Positions 57,801 to 61,954 of a DNA stretch of 64,000 nucleotides are shown piece after piece (position 1 is the first letter of the stretch; every line of letters starts with the position of its first letter). The position numbers and the translations under genes were made by a program. The DNA is from Bactericera cockerelli. Taxonomy: Eukaryota > Arthropoda > Insecta > Hemiptera > Triozidae. Below the pieces are notes generated by a model. That model did no database searches and was not told the origin of the DNA. It saw only the letters and a list, made by a program, of their open reading frames with translations. The stretch is from the NCBI GenBank assembly GCA_024516035.1, contig CM044965.1, positions 23,926,165 through 23,990,164 of the forward strand, written 5' to 3'.

Positions 57801-58446
57801 TGAGTCACCAGTGGCGGAATTCGACTCCTTTTTGGGGGATAAGGAAAGTCGTGTGATGTTTACACCAGATTTTTTTGTCTGTTTTGTCGAGTACATTCTG
57901 TACGGGCTCTTTGGCCCCAACAACGGGAATTTTCCAGGCTCCTATTCGTTGTTGTGCCATCAACTAACCTCTCTATTTTTTTTTTTTTTGATATTTATTT
58001 AGAAACTCTTTATTAGTAGGTAGAACATATATACAGACAAATCATGGTACAAATTATATATAAAAATTGACAATATTAATAATATAAACAAGAAAAAAAA
58101 TAAACAAAATATATACATATGTCCTGACTAAAGGGCGGGGTTATTGCCTATGACAATCTCTTCCACCCAACCCTTTATCAGTAGAAACTGAAAAGTGAGA
58201 AGTTCTACCAGACTGTATCACCGACAATATTCGGACTCACCTGTCCACGTAGTCTCCGAGGAACAAATAGTTGGCCTGGGGGGGAAAGCCGAGCTTTTCG
58301 AAATGGCGGAGCAGGTCATCGAACTGGCCGTGAATGTCTCCGACGATGTTGACCGGAGACTCGAGTTCCAGGAGGGAGGGCTGGTCCAGCAGGATCTCAC
58401 GAGTCAGAAGACAGAGCTGACGGATCTGCCACTCGGAGAGGGTCAT
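33968..58446 (-). CDS. Divergent PP1-type Ser/Thr protein phosphatase catalytic subunit, seven exons, partial
   Basis: Seven minus-strand exons (58241-58446, 37486-37593, 36949-37037, 36286-36356, 35799-35876, 35203-35316, 33968-34111) join with GT-AG junctions and consistent phases into 810 bases, 270 codons. The product is a PPP-family metallophosphatase, clearly PP1 rather than PP2A ([34 protein letters not shown]). All metal and catalytic residues are present: GDIHG (36-40), GDYVDR (64-69), RGNHE (95-99), MHGG (145-148), NERG (193-196), RAHQ (219-222). Y245-C246 correspond to the toxin-binding YC pair. Many surface positions differ from canonical PP1 (for example CMHGG for CCHGG), suggesting a lineage-specific, perhaps germline, isoform. 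The first roughly 30 residues and the C-terminal tail lie in exons not found. Insects keep conserved housekeeping PP1 copies as well, so this is probably a paralogue. Confidence 0.93.
34261..34528 (+). mobile_element. Non-autonomous Helitron-like element
   Basis: Starts TCTCTATATATAAAAC, contains (CTAC)n and (TTTG)n, and ends with a short imperfect hairpin (gttgcaaagcacgggcaaac) then CTAG before T. TC start and CTAG end with no target duplication fit Helitrons. It lies in the PP1-like intron between exons 35203-35316 and 33968-34111. Confidence 0.7.
34767..34880 (-). repeat. SINE family A, diverged copy
   Basis: cctcaaacttgctttactaa, gggacttgaaccaccgacct and tcgatcaatttactgtggtg in reverse orientation. 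Confidence 0.75.
34888..35122 (+). mobile_element. Non-autonomous Helitron, 235 bp
   Basis: Starts TCTTAATATATAAATG after an A. Ends with the hairpin GCGGGC-GACA-GCCCGC (35104-35119) overlapping CTAG (35119-35122) followed by T. This is a classic Helitron 3' terminus. It is the second Helitron in the same intron; the insertion point lies right at the edge of the SINE A copy. Confidence 0.85.
35203..35316 (-). CDS. PP1-like exon 6 of those seen (residues 185-222)
   Basis: Encodes [17 protein letters not shown] to LIVRAHQ, 38 codons, phase 0 at both ends. The acceptor is TTTTTCTACAG and the donor CAG|GTAAAC. It joins DPDE of the preceding exon to GVTGWG, matching the DPDKDVQGWG region of canonical PP1. 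Confidence 0.95.
35369..35446. mobile_element. 78-bp near-perfect palindrome with 9-bp target duplication
   Basis: The arms agatgcattaagttagcagc-ccagcagaa and their reverse complement differ at one base. The centre gattttcatgaaaatc is itself a palindrome. The identical 9-mer gtctgttat flanks it at 35360-35368 and 35447-35455. It looks like a minimal foldback insertion; a 9-bp duplication would fit Mutator-like elements, but that class call is uncertain. It sits in a PP1-like intron and would fold like a microRNA precursor if transcribed. Confidence 0.85.
35498..35810. repeat. Minisatellite, 26-bp unit x 12, grown from a 5' splice site
   Basis: In gene sense the unit is ACCCTGATGAG|GTAATGTAA then AGGTCG. 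The first 11 bases equal the last bases of exon 35799-35876 and the next six equal its splice donor. The last unit (plus-strand order) overlaps the exon itself. About nine of the 12 units keep an AG|GTAA or GG|GTAA junction; units at about 35576 and 35654 (atatcaatag) and 35690 have lost it. Confidence 0.93.
35799..35876 (-). CDS. PP1-like exon 5 of those seen (residues 159-184)
   Basis: Encodes [20 protein letters not shown] then WADPDE, 26 codons, phase 0 at both ends. The acceptor is TTTCCCAG and the donor GAG|GTAATG. The last 11 exon bases and the donor are copied in the downstream minisatellite. Confidence 0.95.
35905..36020 (+). repeat. Interspersed repeat family X, copy 2
   Basis: gtggggcgtcattgtgaacg, ggaatcactcagcacttcta and gggcccccagaaccaag. 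It lies immediately upstream of exon 35799-35876 in gene sense, ending about 30 bp before its acceptor. Confidence 0.8.
36180..36255. repeat. Mosaic of SINE B and 5S-SINE fragments
   Basis: cgcgttgaccacatgactac (SINE B head, reverse) is joined to gacccaacccaggctgggtg (5S-SINE core, plus). Confidence 0.6.
36286..36356 (-). CDS. PP1-like exon 4 of those seen (residues 135-158)
   Basis: Encodes [20 protein letters not shown] then IEQ. It starts with two bases completing a Ser codon. The acceptor is TTTTTTTTTCAG and the donor CAG|GTGAGT. The catalytic His is in MHGG. Confidence 0.94.
36610..36690 (+). repeat. 5S-SINE core and tail fragment
   Basis: tgtgagtttcctgcgaatgg, cgtcgtgatatgaccatgg and gttgaaagcgacatgaaacc, ending in a short A run. 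Confidence 0.8.
36949..37037 (-). CDS. PP1-like exon 3 of those seen (residues 105-135)
   Basis: Encodes [20 protein letters not shown] then SDVFNCLPI. It is flanked by split codons for Arg and Ser. The acceptor is TGTTTCAG and the donor ATCA|GTGAGT. Confidence 0.95.
37118..37340 (+). repeat. SINE family B copy with duplicated tail
   Basis: The head gtcgagtggttaaggtgcta and the body are present, with a small insertion (ctttaagttag). Its tail is repeated at 37371-37463 as part of a 123-bp duplication that reaches into the phosphatase exon. Confidence 0.85.
37248..37493. repeat. 123-bp tandem duplication carrying a splice donor
   Basis: Unit 1 (37248-37370) and unit 2 (37371-37493) both contain the SINE B tail and an identical 30-bp end (37341-37370 and 37464-37493). 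That end is, in gene sense, the last 8 bases of exon 37486-37593 (ATAAACCG) plus the donor GTGAGC and 16 more intron bases. Confidence 0.9.
37486..37593 (-). CDS. PP1-like exon 2 of those seen (residues 69-105)
   Basis: Encodes [20 protein letters not shown] then [15 protein letters not shown], flanked by split Arg codons on both sides. The acceptor is TGTTGCAG and the donor CCG|GTGAGC. It contains the RGNHE metal-binding motif. The donor is duplicated 123 bp downstream. Confidence 0.95.
37630..37930 (-). repeat. LINE 3' tail interrupted by family X
   Basis: The LINE tail (agtaagctttatt; ttaggtagaacaaaaataaa; ttaatgtcctacctaaa) is split by 37662-37816. Confidence 0.75.
37662..37816 (+). mobile_element. 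Interspersed repeat family X, copy 3, 7-bp target duplication
   Basis: The 155-bp insert from catcattatgcgtcatcgtg to tagtcccccagccaga is flanked by ctttatt at 37655-37661 and 37817-37823. This shows that family X is a mobile element and defines its ends. Confidence 0.8.
38015..38397. repeat. (CT)n-rich low-complexity tract
   Basis: Pyrimidine-rich with tctccctccc, ctcttctctc and, near 38310-38390, an almost pure (CT)n. The Ser/Leu-rich frame at 37974-38411 is an artefact of this composition. Confidence 0.9.
38632..38768 (-). repeat. SINE family A copy
   Basis: ttaatcactttcgtgatatc to tcgatcaagctactgaggtc in reverse. Full length. Confidence 0.9.
38810..39770 (+). repeat. Roughly 0.75-kb interspersed repeat, longest copy
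   Basis: The left part is 38810-38935 and the right part 39223-39770, split by a SINE. It has ttctaatattagaaat near one end, a (TCTG)n block, catatctcagaatctacaga and ggttctgggtgaaaaagacc. No transposase or RT is recognised. Fragments occur at 3435-3612 and 19213-19382. Confidence 0.7.
38936..39222 (+). mobile_element. SINE family E with 15-bp target duplication
   Basis: The 287-bp insert starts gcagagcgagttagcgcgct with B-box region ctgggttcaattcccagc, then ctctgtacttggatgttcgg and tctgcgctacccactaaaat, and ends in (ATT)n. It is flanked by aactttggttttgtg at 38921-38935 and 39223-39237. The host is the 0.75-kb repeat, so the boundaries are certain. Confidence 0.93.
40080..40312. repeat. (GA)n / (GAAA)n tract
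   Basis: Purine-rich run with agaaagagaaagag near its end; open frames across it are artefacts. Confidence 0.9.
40702..40825 (+). repeat. SINE family A copy
   Basis: gtctgccgccttttcgactt, then ggttcaagtcccggtttcag and gagtttgagttattgtgata. The 5' end is truncated and rearranged. Confidence 0.85.
40880..41095 (+). repeat. LINE 3' tail
   Basis: tgggtggaagagattgtcat and aggcaataacccc, then T-rich sequence ending aataaagcatctaataataa. Confidence 0.8.
41150..41362 (-). repeat. SINE family F: tRNA head joined to the 5S-SINE core
   Basis: The minus-strand head reads ccgtggtgtaacggttgtaa and agttcgatcccgggtcgggt (A and B boxes). The body, in plus sense, is gacgggggttttaccctcaa and gctacccacattaacctagc, the same core as the 5S-headed SINE. 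A second copy is at 41690-41925. Confidence 0.85.
41455..41594 (-). repeat. SINE family A copy
   Basis: gtgctagtcacaatcgtgat to gatcaagctactgaggttgg in reverse. Confidence 0.85.
41690..41925 (-). repeat. SINE family F, second copy
   Basis: The head cgttgtgtaacggttgtaac and cgagttcgattcccggttgg read on the minus strand. The core is gacgggggttttaccctcaa and ccagctacccacattagcgg. Confidence 0.85.
42185..42355 (-). repeat. 5S-derived SINE, 5'-truncated
   Basis: In reverse: taacgtcactttcaactgca, cacgacgggggtgttacctt and cttcacctcgctggacgtt. The 5S head ends there, about half way. Confidence 0.85.
42424..42520 (+). repeat. Inverted partial copy of the 930-codon ORF
   Basis: From attacctcaaactttgacac to accaacaaatgttacc this 97-bp segment equals the reverse complement of 43401-43502, except for a 6-base deletion and one or two substitutions. 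It is on the opposite strand to the ORF, 429 bp past its stop codon. Confidence 0.93.
42575..42665 (-). repeat. tRNA-like segment, probably SINE head
   Basis: On minus: gcctcactggttaagagcat and gcgggttcgaatcccggccg give good A and B boxes. The acceptor arm does not pair well, so I do not call a tRNA gene. Confidence 0.55.
42949..45741 (-). CDS. Intronless 930-residue protein nested in the PP1-like intron; tentative RSPH10B-like region
   Basis: One uninterrupted frame from ATG (45741) to stop. Residues 25-170 are low-complexity, rich in His/Asn/Gln/Lys, with degenerate roughly 20-residue repeats ([25 protein letters not shown]). Conserved-looking segments are at about 174-235 ([20 protein letters not shown] type), 375-625 ([51 protein letters not shown]) and 823-930 ([20 protein letters not shown], then a basic helical end). 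The pattern of residues 380-530 and 845-880 recalls the C-terminal half of the radial spoke protein RSPH10B, but without MORN repeats; this is pattern memory and could be wrong. No signal peptide or membrane segment is seen. A TATA-like TTTATAAAAC lies about 35 bp upstream. AATAAA on this strand at 42748-42753 is a plausible polyadenylation signal. Same strand as the host gene. Confidence 0.85.
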   Translation of the reverse strand: MSIYQRVPSDVTIGDSTNICDFQAHHKKNHKFQHHSSNQSNNHKIQKQNEHDSEYLQSRNGSSFKIKNQNYPHQNNISKNHEQLNGTSLKKNHLNDNFSQSKHHQQQNENSFNKSKDHQHVNASSFKNNYQHENDNFPLSKNHQHRSENSFNKLKQFDGHQSQTSNQPSGEDSRPSLSVYHNHNYIGQIVLDHIDESIIHSLDHMIPLDFYIKRYFKVVDYYRRLKEFKYPKADSSRLNVPSSSLSDIPSSSLSISQGSDEQSDEQMLEQSVSISMEDFQNQNSKIKQKEEMKPKFTGTKLQVVQFNTQSQMKSPMKTSKLSNKLQNSRIKSLNKIKNSTLSSANGVNTPSAHTRSKVSEVSSSNRTNSSTCYSFEDPNLLELVWLRRCIKAYLPNIRQLYDYYSQFVDNDFSSEPQFQVRKTPYLPIMNRLAFWQLLRDFKLQKAFNSLVALEIEMWHNPYLKPSTDILRHLKTKMPGFFSHHKKSADHDASRIPTNELTHGVHIDPWDAFQTIPFYTFVHYFLEMSWILFSGKKSAQRTPWPTHLSGCFCKLMTGPLRKQTEGGKVLRNFGYRRLIPDVFAHFSKQANPMSLRFLLGLLKNNKLPIRGEVISTSGLWRIIHEQDQNQTDEKNKHLFCQQDRQNAFASKKSSRIYENNRKTSHSHKVSSTSRYEKHNSHSERNSCSSRRKTVKASQGSLSTIDSCDSNLSTVITTKLTSVSSVHKKRESFNTSRQSSTSRQMGDGDTSNFDTSTHGQSTKSKRETRNRSSDVSDTNKCYLKVTKPKRTSSKKLRQVKSRLLQEIGTIGSQEESVATSPNKTFLLDVEKNFLKLDMPDILWAVGRICPRFASEGVVINIDLHLNFLEYYELLVLLCELNAEKSRRLIKFATYKNFHNQFVEPLVEKEREYGREKRKQKSALRMQQKKLKL
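43401..43502 (-). repeat. Source segment of the inverted duplication (inside the ORF)
   Basis: Encodes roughly residues 747-780 of the 930-residue protein ([17 protein letters not shown] region). It is the partner of 42424-42520; together they form an inverted repeat with about 880 bp between the arms. Confidence 0.93.
45771..45783 (-). promoter_or_regulatory. TATA-like element upstream of the 930-codon ORF
   Basis: TATTTATAAAAC on the minus strand, roughly 30-40 bases before the ATG. In AT-rich DNA this can arise by chance. Confidence 0.3.
46195..46412. repeat. Minisatellite, about 27-bp unit, 8 copies
   Basis: Units acaaacccaaagagaaagac plus aggaata, with variants. It lies about 450 bp upstream of the 930-codon ORF. 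The Phe/Leu/Cys-rich minus-strand frame here is a repeat artefact. Confidence 0.9.
46720..46885 (+). repeat. LINE 3' tail
   Basis: aagtggaagagattgccaca and ggcaataaccccgccc, ending tcctcctaataaagcttaaa and an A-rich tail. Confidence 0.85.
46925..47005 (+). repeat. SINE family B fragment
   Basis: ccgttggttcaaatcccacc and caatgcatgaatttgcctca; A box and tail missing. Confidence 0.7.
47618..47805 (+). repeat. SINE family B, 5'-truncated copy
   Basis: tacggatccgttggttcgaa to actaaagagtgttattatta, lacking the A-box end. Confidence 0.85.
47872..48036. repeat. Minisatellite, 15-bp unit, 11 copies
   Basis: Unit gatataagagaactg with variants (gatatcagagaactg). Because 15 is a multiple of 3, frames are open on both strands; these are not genes. 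It ends in a SINE B tail fragment (accttccactaaagagtgtt). Confidence 0.95.
48308..48441 (+). repeat. SINE family A, near-consensus plus-strand copy
   Basis: cgacctcagtatctataagg, ggtggttcaagtcccggttt, gagtttgagtagttgtggta and gtgattaacacaaatatgat. A good reference copy for the family. Confidence 0.9.
48818..48959 (-). repeat. SINE family A copy
   Basis: tcatatttgtgttaatcact to ctatactgaggtcggt in reverse; near full length. It is inverted relative to the copy at 48308-48441. Confidence 0.9.
49275..49442 (+). repeat. LINE 3' tail followed by SINE family C tail
   Basis: ggttgggtggaagagattgc and aaaggcaataatccc, then ctgctggaataacgacgc and tcctaatcgggcagtataaa. Confidence 0.75.
49672..50045 (-). 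repeat. Two SINE family B pieces in reverse
   Basis: 49672-49750 (aggtaaccaccagacgaggt) and 49918-50045 (ctctttagtggaaggtaacc to cttgactaccagtgcac). The second carries tail and the head edge with the middle deleted. Confidence 0.8.
50094..50234. mobile_element. MITE-like element, copy 2
   Basis: The left end ggccgaattataaaacaagt and the reverse-complement right end gggtccaatttatgaatcag pair imperfectly. The interior has gctctgtgattggttgaaac, as in 22137-22268. Confidence 0.5.
50335..50420 (-). repeat. tRNA-like segment
   Basis: On minus: catggcagagtggatagcgc and gacctgggttcgaatccggg. Good A and B boxes, but the anticodon loop is nine bases and the acceptor arm is poor, so it is likely a SINE head. 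Confidence 0.5.
50632..51070. repeat. Recent tandem duplication, 223-bp period
   Basis: The block from aaggattctttaagcctaat to cagctgtttgaattttaatt occurs at 50632-50847 and 50855-51070. I see a single base difference (gccgcgaac against gccgccaac). It lies inside a larger element that may start at agggccccagtgca (50602) and end at tgcactagggcccc (about 51470). Confidence 0.9.
51325..51405 (-). repeat. LINE 3' tail fragment
   Basis: ctagagggcggggttattg and cggcaatctcttccactcaa in reverse orientation. Confidence 0.75.
51840..52195 (+). pseudogene. LINE ORF2 C-terminal fragment (RTE-like)
   Basis: The frame reads [20 protein letters not shown] then [29 protein letters not shown] and [16 protein letters not shown]. 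The order W-T-(M), E-MW-WRR, I-W-D-K-NEEV and GRRS-GRRR is typical of the region after the reverse transcriptase domain in many LINE ORF2 proteins. The canonical 'C-G-A-E-T-W' start is decayed. It is 5'-truncated and its 3' end touches a 5S SINE. Confidence 0.75.
52215..52445 (+). repeat. 5S-derived SINE, plus-strand copy
   Basis: gttgaatacaccggttctct, accaaagttaggcaacgtcc, gattaggacttggatgctgg, caacccaggctgggtgaggt and gtttgttagtttcctgcgag, ending gacattaaactctaataaaa. Head and core are both present. Confidence 0.9.
52446..54580. other. AT-rich stretch with few recognisable parts
   Basis: Contains a Harbinger-like MITE fragment at 52659-52760 (tttagggtgaaattaataga), a tRNA-like SINE head on minus at about 53425-53510 (ctgagtgagtagcatactag, tgcattcgatacccagtgag) and a diverged SINE C copy at 54040-54190. 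A repeat end at about 54255-54345 is shared in inverse with 51485-51515 (tgtagattaa, aagtgtggaaac). No gene is recognised. Confidence 0.45.
54582..54664. repeat. Short minisatellite, about 26-bp unit, 3 copies
   Basis: Units tagtagtttgagctagtagc plus cag, slightly varied. Confidence 0.8.
54778..54885. repeat. (CT)n microsatellite
   Basis: A nearly pure CT run at 54785-54831 with related flanks. Confidence 0.95.
55199..55852 (-). repeat. 0.65-kb interspersed repeat, reverse copy
   Basis: Runs from ctggtgtaaacatcacacga to the terminal hairpin actttccttattataggata then aggaaagt. It is the inverse of 57223-57883, 1.37 kb away. Confidence 0.88.
55958..56265 (+). repeat. SINE family E, second copy
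   Basis: tcaccgtggcagagtgagtt, tgacctgggttcgatcccca, ctctgtacttgggggttcgg and attctgcgctacccactaaa. The head is better preserved than in 38936-39222. Confidence 0.9.
56523..56705 (-). mobile_element. Helitron 3' end with (CA)n interior
   Basis: Read on minus, it ends GCGGGCGTAACCCGC (hairpin, 56526-56540) and CTAG (56523-56526) followed by T. The adjoining 56560-56705 is CA-rich. A related, decayed end is at 61613-61745. The 5' end was not located. Confidence 0.75.
56752..57080 (+). repeat. Interspersed repeat family X, copy 4, with amplified end
   Basis: The usual body is interrupted after cgtcatcgtgaac by about 43 bp of a LINE-like tail (tattaataaagtgtaaataa). Its last 38 bp (gctggtctactccctgttta to cagccagact) are repeated four times at 56925-57075. 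Confidence 0.85.
57223..57883 (+). repeat. 0.65-kb interspersed repeat, best copy
   Basis: Begins with the hairpin actttccttatcttataata-aggaaagt, then (CTGT)n after ggtccgtgcgt, a gcggccgcattctgcggcc-like GC block, caatttaccggtatttcggg, and ends ataaggaaagtcgtgtgatg then tttacaccaga. No protein domain. Three copies are in the window. Confidence 0.88.
57985..58175 (-). repeat. LINE 3' tail
   Basis: In reverse: tctttattagtaggtagaac and gactaaagggcggggttatt, then gacaatctcttccacccaac. It lies about 65 bp downstream (gene sense) of exon 58241-58446. Confidence 0.85.
58241..58446 (-). CDS. PP1-like exon 1 of those seen (residues 1-69)
   Basis: Encodes [20 protein letters not shown] to [10 protein letters not shown] plus two bases of Arg, including GDIHG. 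The acceptor is TCTCTTCTCCAG and the donor CAG|GTGAGT. The first codon is ATG, but canonical PP1 has about 30 more residues before this point and the match to its '-LTE-EIRGLC' region starts here, so an upstream exon is expected. I found none in 58447-64000. The acceptor and first 12 exon bases are the seed of the adjoining minisatellite. Confidence 0.95.
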
Positions 58447-59405
58447 CTGGAGAAGAGAGAGAGAGAGAATGAGAGAGATATTAGTGGAGAGAGAGAGAGA
58501 GAATGAGAGAGATATTAGTGGAGGAGAGGGTCATCTGGAGAAGAGAGAGGAGAGAGAGAGGAATGAGAGAGATATTAGTGGAGAGAGAGAGAGAGAATGA
58601 GAGAGATATTAGTGGAGGAGAGGGTCATCTGGAGAAGAGAGAGAGAGAGAGAGAATAGAGAGATATTAGTGGAGGAGAGGGTCATCTGGAGAAGAGAGAG
58701 AGAGAGAATGAGAGAGATATTAGTGAGAGAGAGAGAGAGAGAATGAGAGAGATATTAGTGGAGGAGAGGGTCATCTGGAGAAGAGAGAGAGAGAGAGAAT
58801 GAGAGAGATATTAGTGGAGAGAGAGAGAGAGAATGAGAGAGATATTAGTGGAGGAGAGGGTCATCTGGAGAAGAGAGAGAGAGAGAATGAGAGAGATATT
58901 AGTGGAGGAGAGGGTCATCTGGAGAAGAGAGAGAGAGAGAGAATGAGAGAGATATTAGTGGAGGAGAGGGTCATCTGGAGAAGAGAGAGAGAGAGAATGA
59001 GAGAGATATTAGTGGAGGAGAGGGTCATCTGGAGAAGAGAGAGAGAGAGAATGAGAGAGATATTAGTGGAGGAGAGGGTCATCTGGAGAAGAGAGAGAGA
59101 GAGAATGAGAGAGATATTAGTGGAGGAGAGGGTCATCTGGAGAAGAGAGAGAGAGAGAATGAGAGAGATATTAGTGGAGGAGAGGGTCATCTGGAGAAGA
59201 GAGAGAGAGAGAATGAGAGAGATATTAGTGGAGGAGAGGGTCATCTGGAGAAGAGAGAGAGAGAGAATGAGAGAGATATTAGTGGAGGAGAGGGTCATCT
59301 GGAGAAGAGAGAGAGAGAGAGAGAGAGATATTAGTGGAGGAGAGGGTCATCTGGAGAAGAGAGAGAGAGAGAATGAGAGAGATATTAGTGGAGGAGAGGG
59401 TCATC

Positions 59406-59436
<31 letters not shown>

Positions 59437-60080
59437 TATTAGTGGAGGAGAGGGTCATCTGGAGAAGAGAGAGAGAGAGAAGAGAATATTAGTGGAGGAG
59501 AGGGTCATCTGGAGAAGAGAGAGAGAGAGAATGAGAGAGATATTAGTGGAGGAGAGGGTCATCTGGAGAAGAGAGAGAGAGAATGAGAGAGATATTAGTG
59601 GAGGAGAGGGTCATCTGGAGAAGAGAGAGAGAGAATGAGAGAGATATTAGTGGAGGAGAGGGTCATCTGGAGAAAGAGAGAGAGAGAGAGAGAGATATTA
59701 GTGGAGGAGAGGGTCATCTGGAGAAGAGAGAGAGAGAGAATGAGAGAGATATTAGTGGAGGAGAGGGTCATCTGGAGAAGAGAGAGAGAGAGAATGAGAG
59801 AGATATTAGTGGAGGAGAGGGTCATCTGGAGAAGAGAGAGAGAGAGAATGAGAGAGATATTAGTGGAGAGGGTCATCTGGAGAAGAGAGAGAGAGAGAAG
59901 GAGAGAGATATTAGTGGAGGAGAGGGTCATCTGGAGAAGAGAGAGAGAGAGAATGAGAGAGATATTAGTGGAGGAGAGAGAGAGAGAGAGAGAGAATGAG
60001 AGAGATATTAGTGGAGGAGAGGGTCATCTGGAGAAGAGAGAGAGAGAATGAGAGAGATATTAGTGGAGGAGAGGGTCATC

Positions 60081-60111
<31 letters not shown>

Positions 60112-60514
60112 TATTAGTGGAGGAGAGGGTCATCTGGAGAAGAGAGAGAGAGAGAATGAGAGAGATATTAGTGGAGGAGAGAGAGAGAGAGAGAGAGAGA
60201 ATGAGAGAGATATTAGTGGAGGAGAGGGTCATCTGGAGAAGAGAGAGAGAGAGAGATATTAGTGGAGGAGAGGGTCATCTGGAGAAGAGAGAGAGAGAGA
60301 GAGAATGAGAGAGATATTAGTGGAGGAGAGGGTCATCTGGAGAAGAGAGAGAGAGAGAGAGAGATATTAGTGGAGGAGAGGGTCATCTGGAGAAGAGAGA
60401 GAGAGAGAGATATTAGTGGAGGAGAGGGTCATCTGGAGAAGAGAGAGAGAGAGAGATATTAGTGAGGAGAGAGAGAGAGAAAGAATGAGAGAGATATTAG
60501 TGGAGAGGGTCATC

Positions 60515-60545
<31 letters not shown>

Positions 60546-61530
60546 TATTAGTGGAGGAGAGGGTCATCTGGAGAAGAGAGAGAGAGAGAGAGAGAGATAT
60601 TAGTGGAGGAGAGGGTCATCTGGAGAAGAGAGAGAGAGAATGAGAGAGATATTAGTGGAGAGGGTCATCTGGAGAAGAGAGAGAGAGAGAAGGAGAGAGA
60701 TATTAGTGGAGGAGAGGGTCATCTGGAGAAGAGAGAGAGAGAGAATGAGAGAGATATTAGTGGAGGAGAGAGAGAGAGAGAGAGAGAATGAGAGAGATAT
60801 TAGTGGAGGAGAGGGTCATCTGGAGAAGAGAGAGAGAGAATGAGAGAGATATTAGTGGAGGAGAGGGTCATCTGGAGAAGAGAGAGAGAGAGAGAATGAG
60901 AGAGATATTAGTGGAGGAGAGGGTCATCTGGAGAAGAGAGAGAGAGAGAGAATGAGAGAGATATTAGTGGAGAGAGAGAGAGAGAGAATGAGAGAGATAT
61001 TAGTGGAGAGAGAGAGAGAATGAGAGAGATATTAGTGGAGGAGAGGGTCATCTGGAGAAGAGAGAGAGAGAGAATGAGAGAGATATTAGTGGAGAGAGAG
61101 AGAGAATGAGAGAGATATTAGTGGAGAGAGAGAGAGAGAATGAGAGAGATATTAGTGGAGGAGAGGGTCATCTGGAGAAGAGAGAGAGAGAGAGAATGAG
61201 AGAGATATTAGTGGAGGAGAGGGTCATCTGGAGAAGAGAGAGAGAGAGAATGAGAGAGATATTAGTGGAGAGAGAGAGAGAGAGAATGAGAGAGATATTA
61301 GTGGAGAGAGAGAGAGAATGAGAGAGATATTAGTGGAGAGAGAGAGAGAATGAGAGAGATATTAGTGGAGAGAGAGAGAGAGAATGAGAGAGATATTAGT
61401 GGGAGAGAGAGAGAGAGAGAATGAGAGAGATATTAGTGGAGAGAAGAGAGAGAGAGAGAATGAGAGAGATATTAGTGGAGAGAGAGAGAGAGAGGAATGA
61501 GAGAGATATTAGTGGAGAGAGAGAAGGGAT
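58447..61530. repeat. 3-kb minisatellite, 54-bp unit, grown from a 3' splice site
   Basis: In gene sense the unit is CTTCTCCAG|ATGACCCTCTC-C followed by TCCACTAATATCTCTCTCA and (TC)n. CTTCTCCAG plus ATGACCCTCTCC is identical to the acceptor and first 12 bases of exon 58241-58446. About 45 copies keep this junction; shorter 30-36 bp units lacking it are mixed in, especially at 58700-58860 and 60950-61520. The 54-bp unit is a multiple of three, so long frames (repeat peptide [18 protein letters not shown] on minus) appear; they are not independent genes. Confidence 0.95.
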
Positions 61531-61612
61531 TAGGTGAGAGGAGACATCTGTCACTCGGAAAGAGTAATCTTTGAAAAATATTAGTAAATAAATTTAGTAT
61601 TTAATACTGGGT

Positions 61613-61745
61613 TACACCCGCCGCTTCGCCAGCGCATCACACATACACACACCAAACGCTCACACATACATCACACACACATGCACATCGCACTTACCAC
61701 CACACACACACAAACACATGCACACACACCGCACATACACTTTAC
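61613..61745 (-). mobile_element. Decayed Helitron end with (CA)n
   Basis: ctgggttacacccgccgctt resembles 56523-56545 with the CTAG altered; CA-rich sequence follows to 61745. Confidence 0.55.
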
Positions 61746-61749
61746 TTTA

Positions 61750-61855
61750 CTTGTGTCATGGTGGTGGAAGGATTGATGGGGTATCGACCCCCTGGACGTC
61801 CAGAAGCACTTTTCTGGGCTAATTCCATGTCCTGTGTAGTGTTATTTAAAAAAAC
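61750..61855 (+). repeat. Unnamed interspersed repeat, copy 2
   Basis: gtggaaggattgatggggta, cccctggacgtccag and ttccatgtcctgtgtagtgt; inverse of 2945-3065. Confidence 0.6.
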
Positions 61856-61954
61856 TATGAATTTTAATGTTCAAAAATGACCACACATACATACAAAATA
61901 TCATTAGGTATACTTAAAAGTAAGTTTTCTAACTAAAAAGTGCTAACTATAGAG

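Noticed and set aside
58799..59999. Long open frames (up to 279 codons) on plus, and MTLSS... frames on minus, in the 58.4-61.5 kb array
   Set aside because: The unit is 54 bp, a multiple of three, so frames stay open by periodicity. The peptides are pure repeats and break wherever unit length varies.
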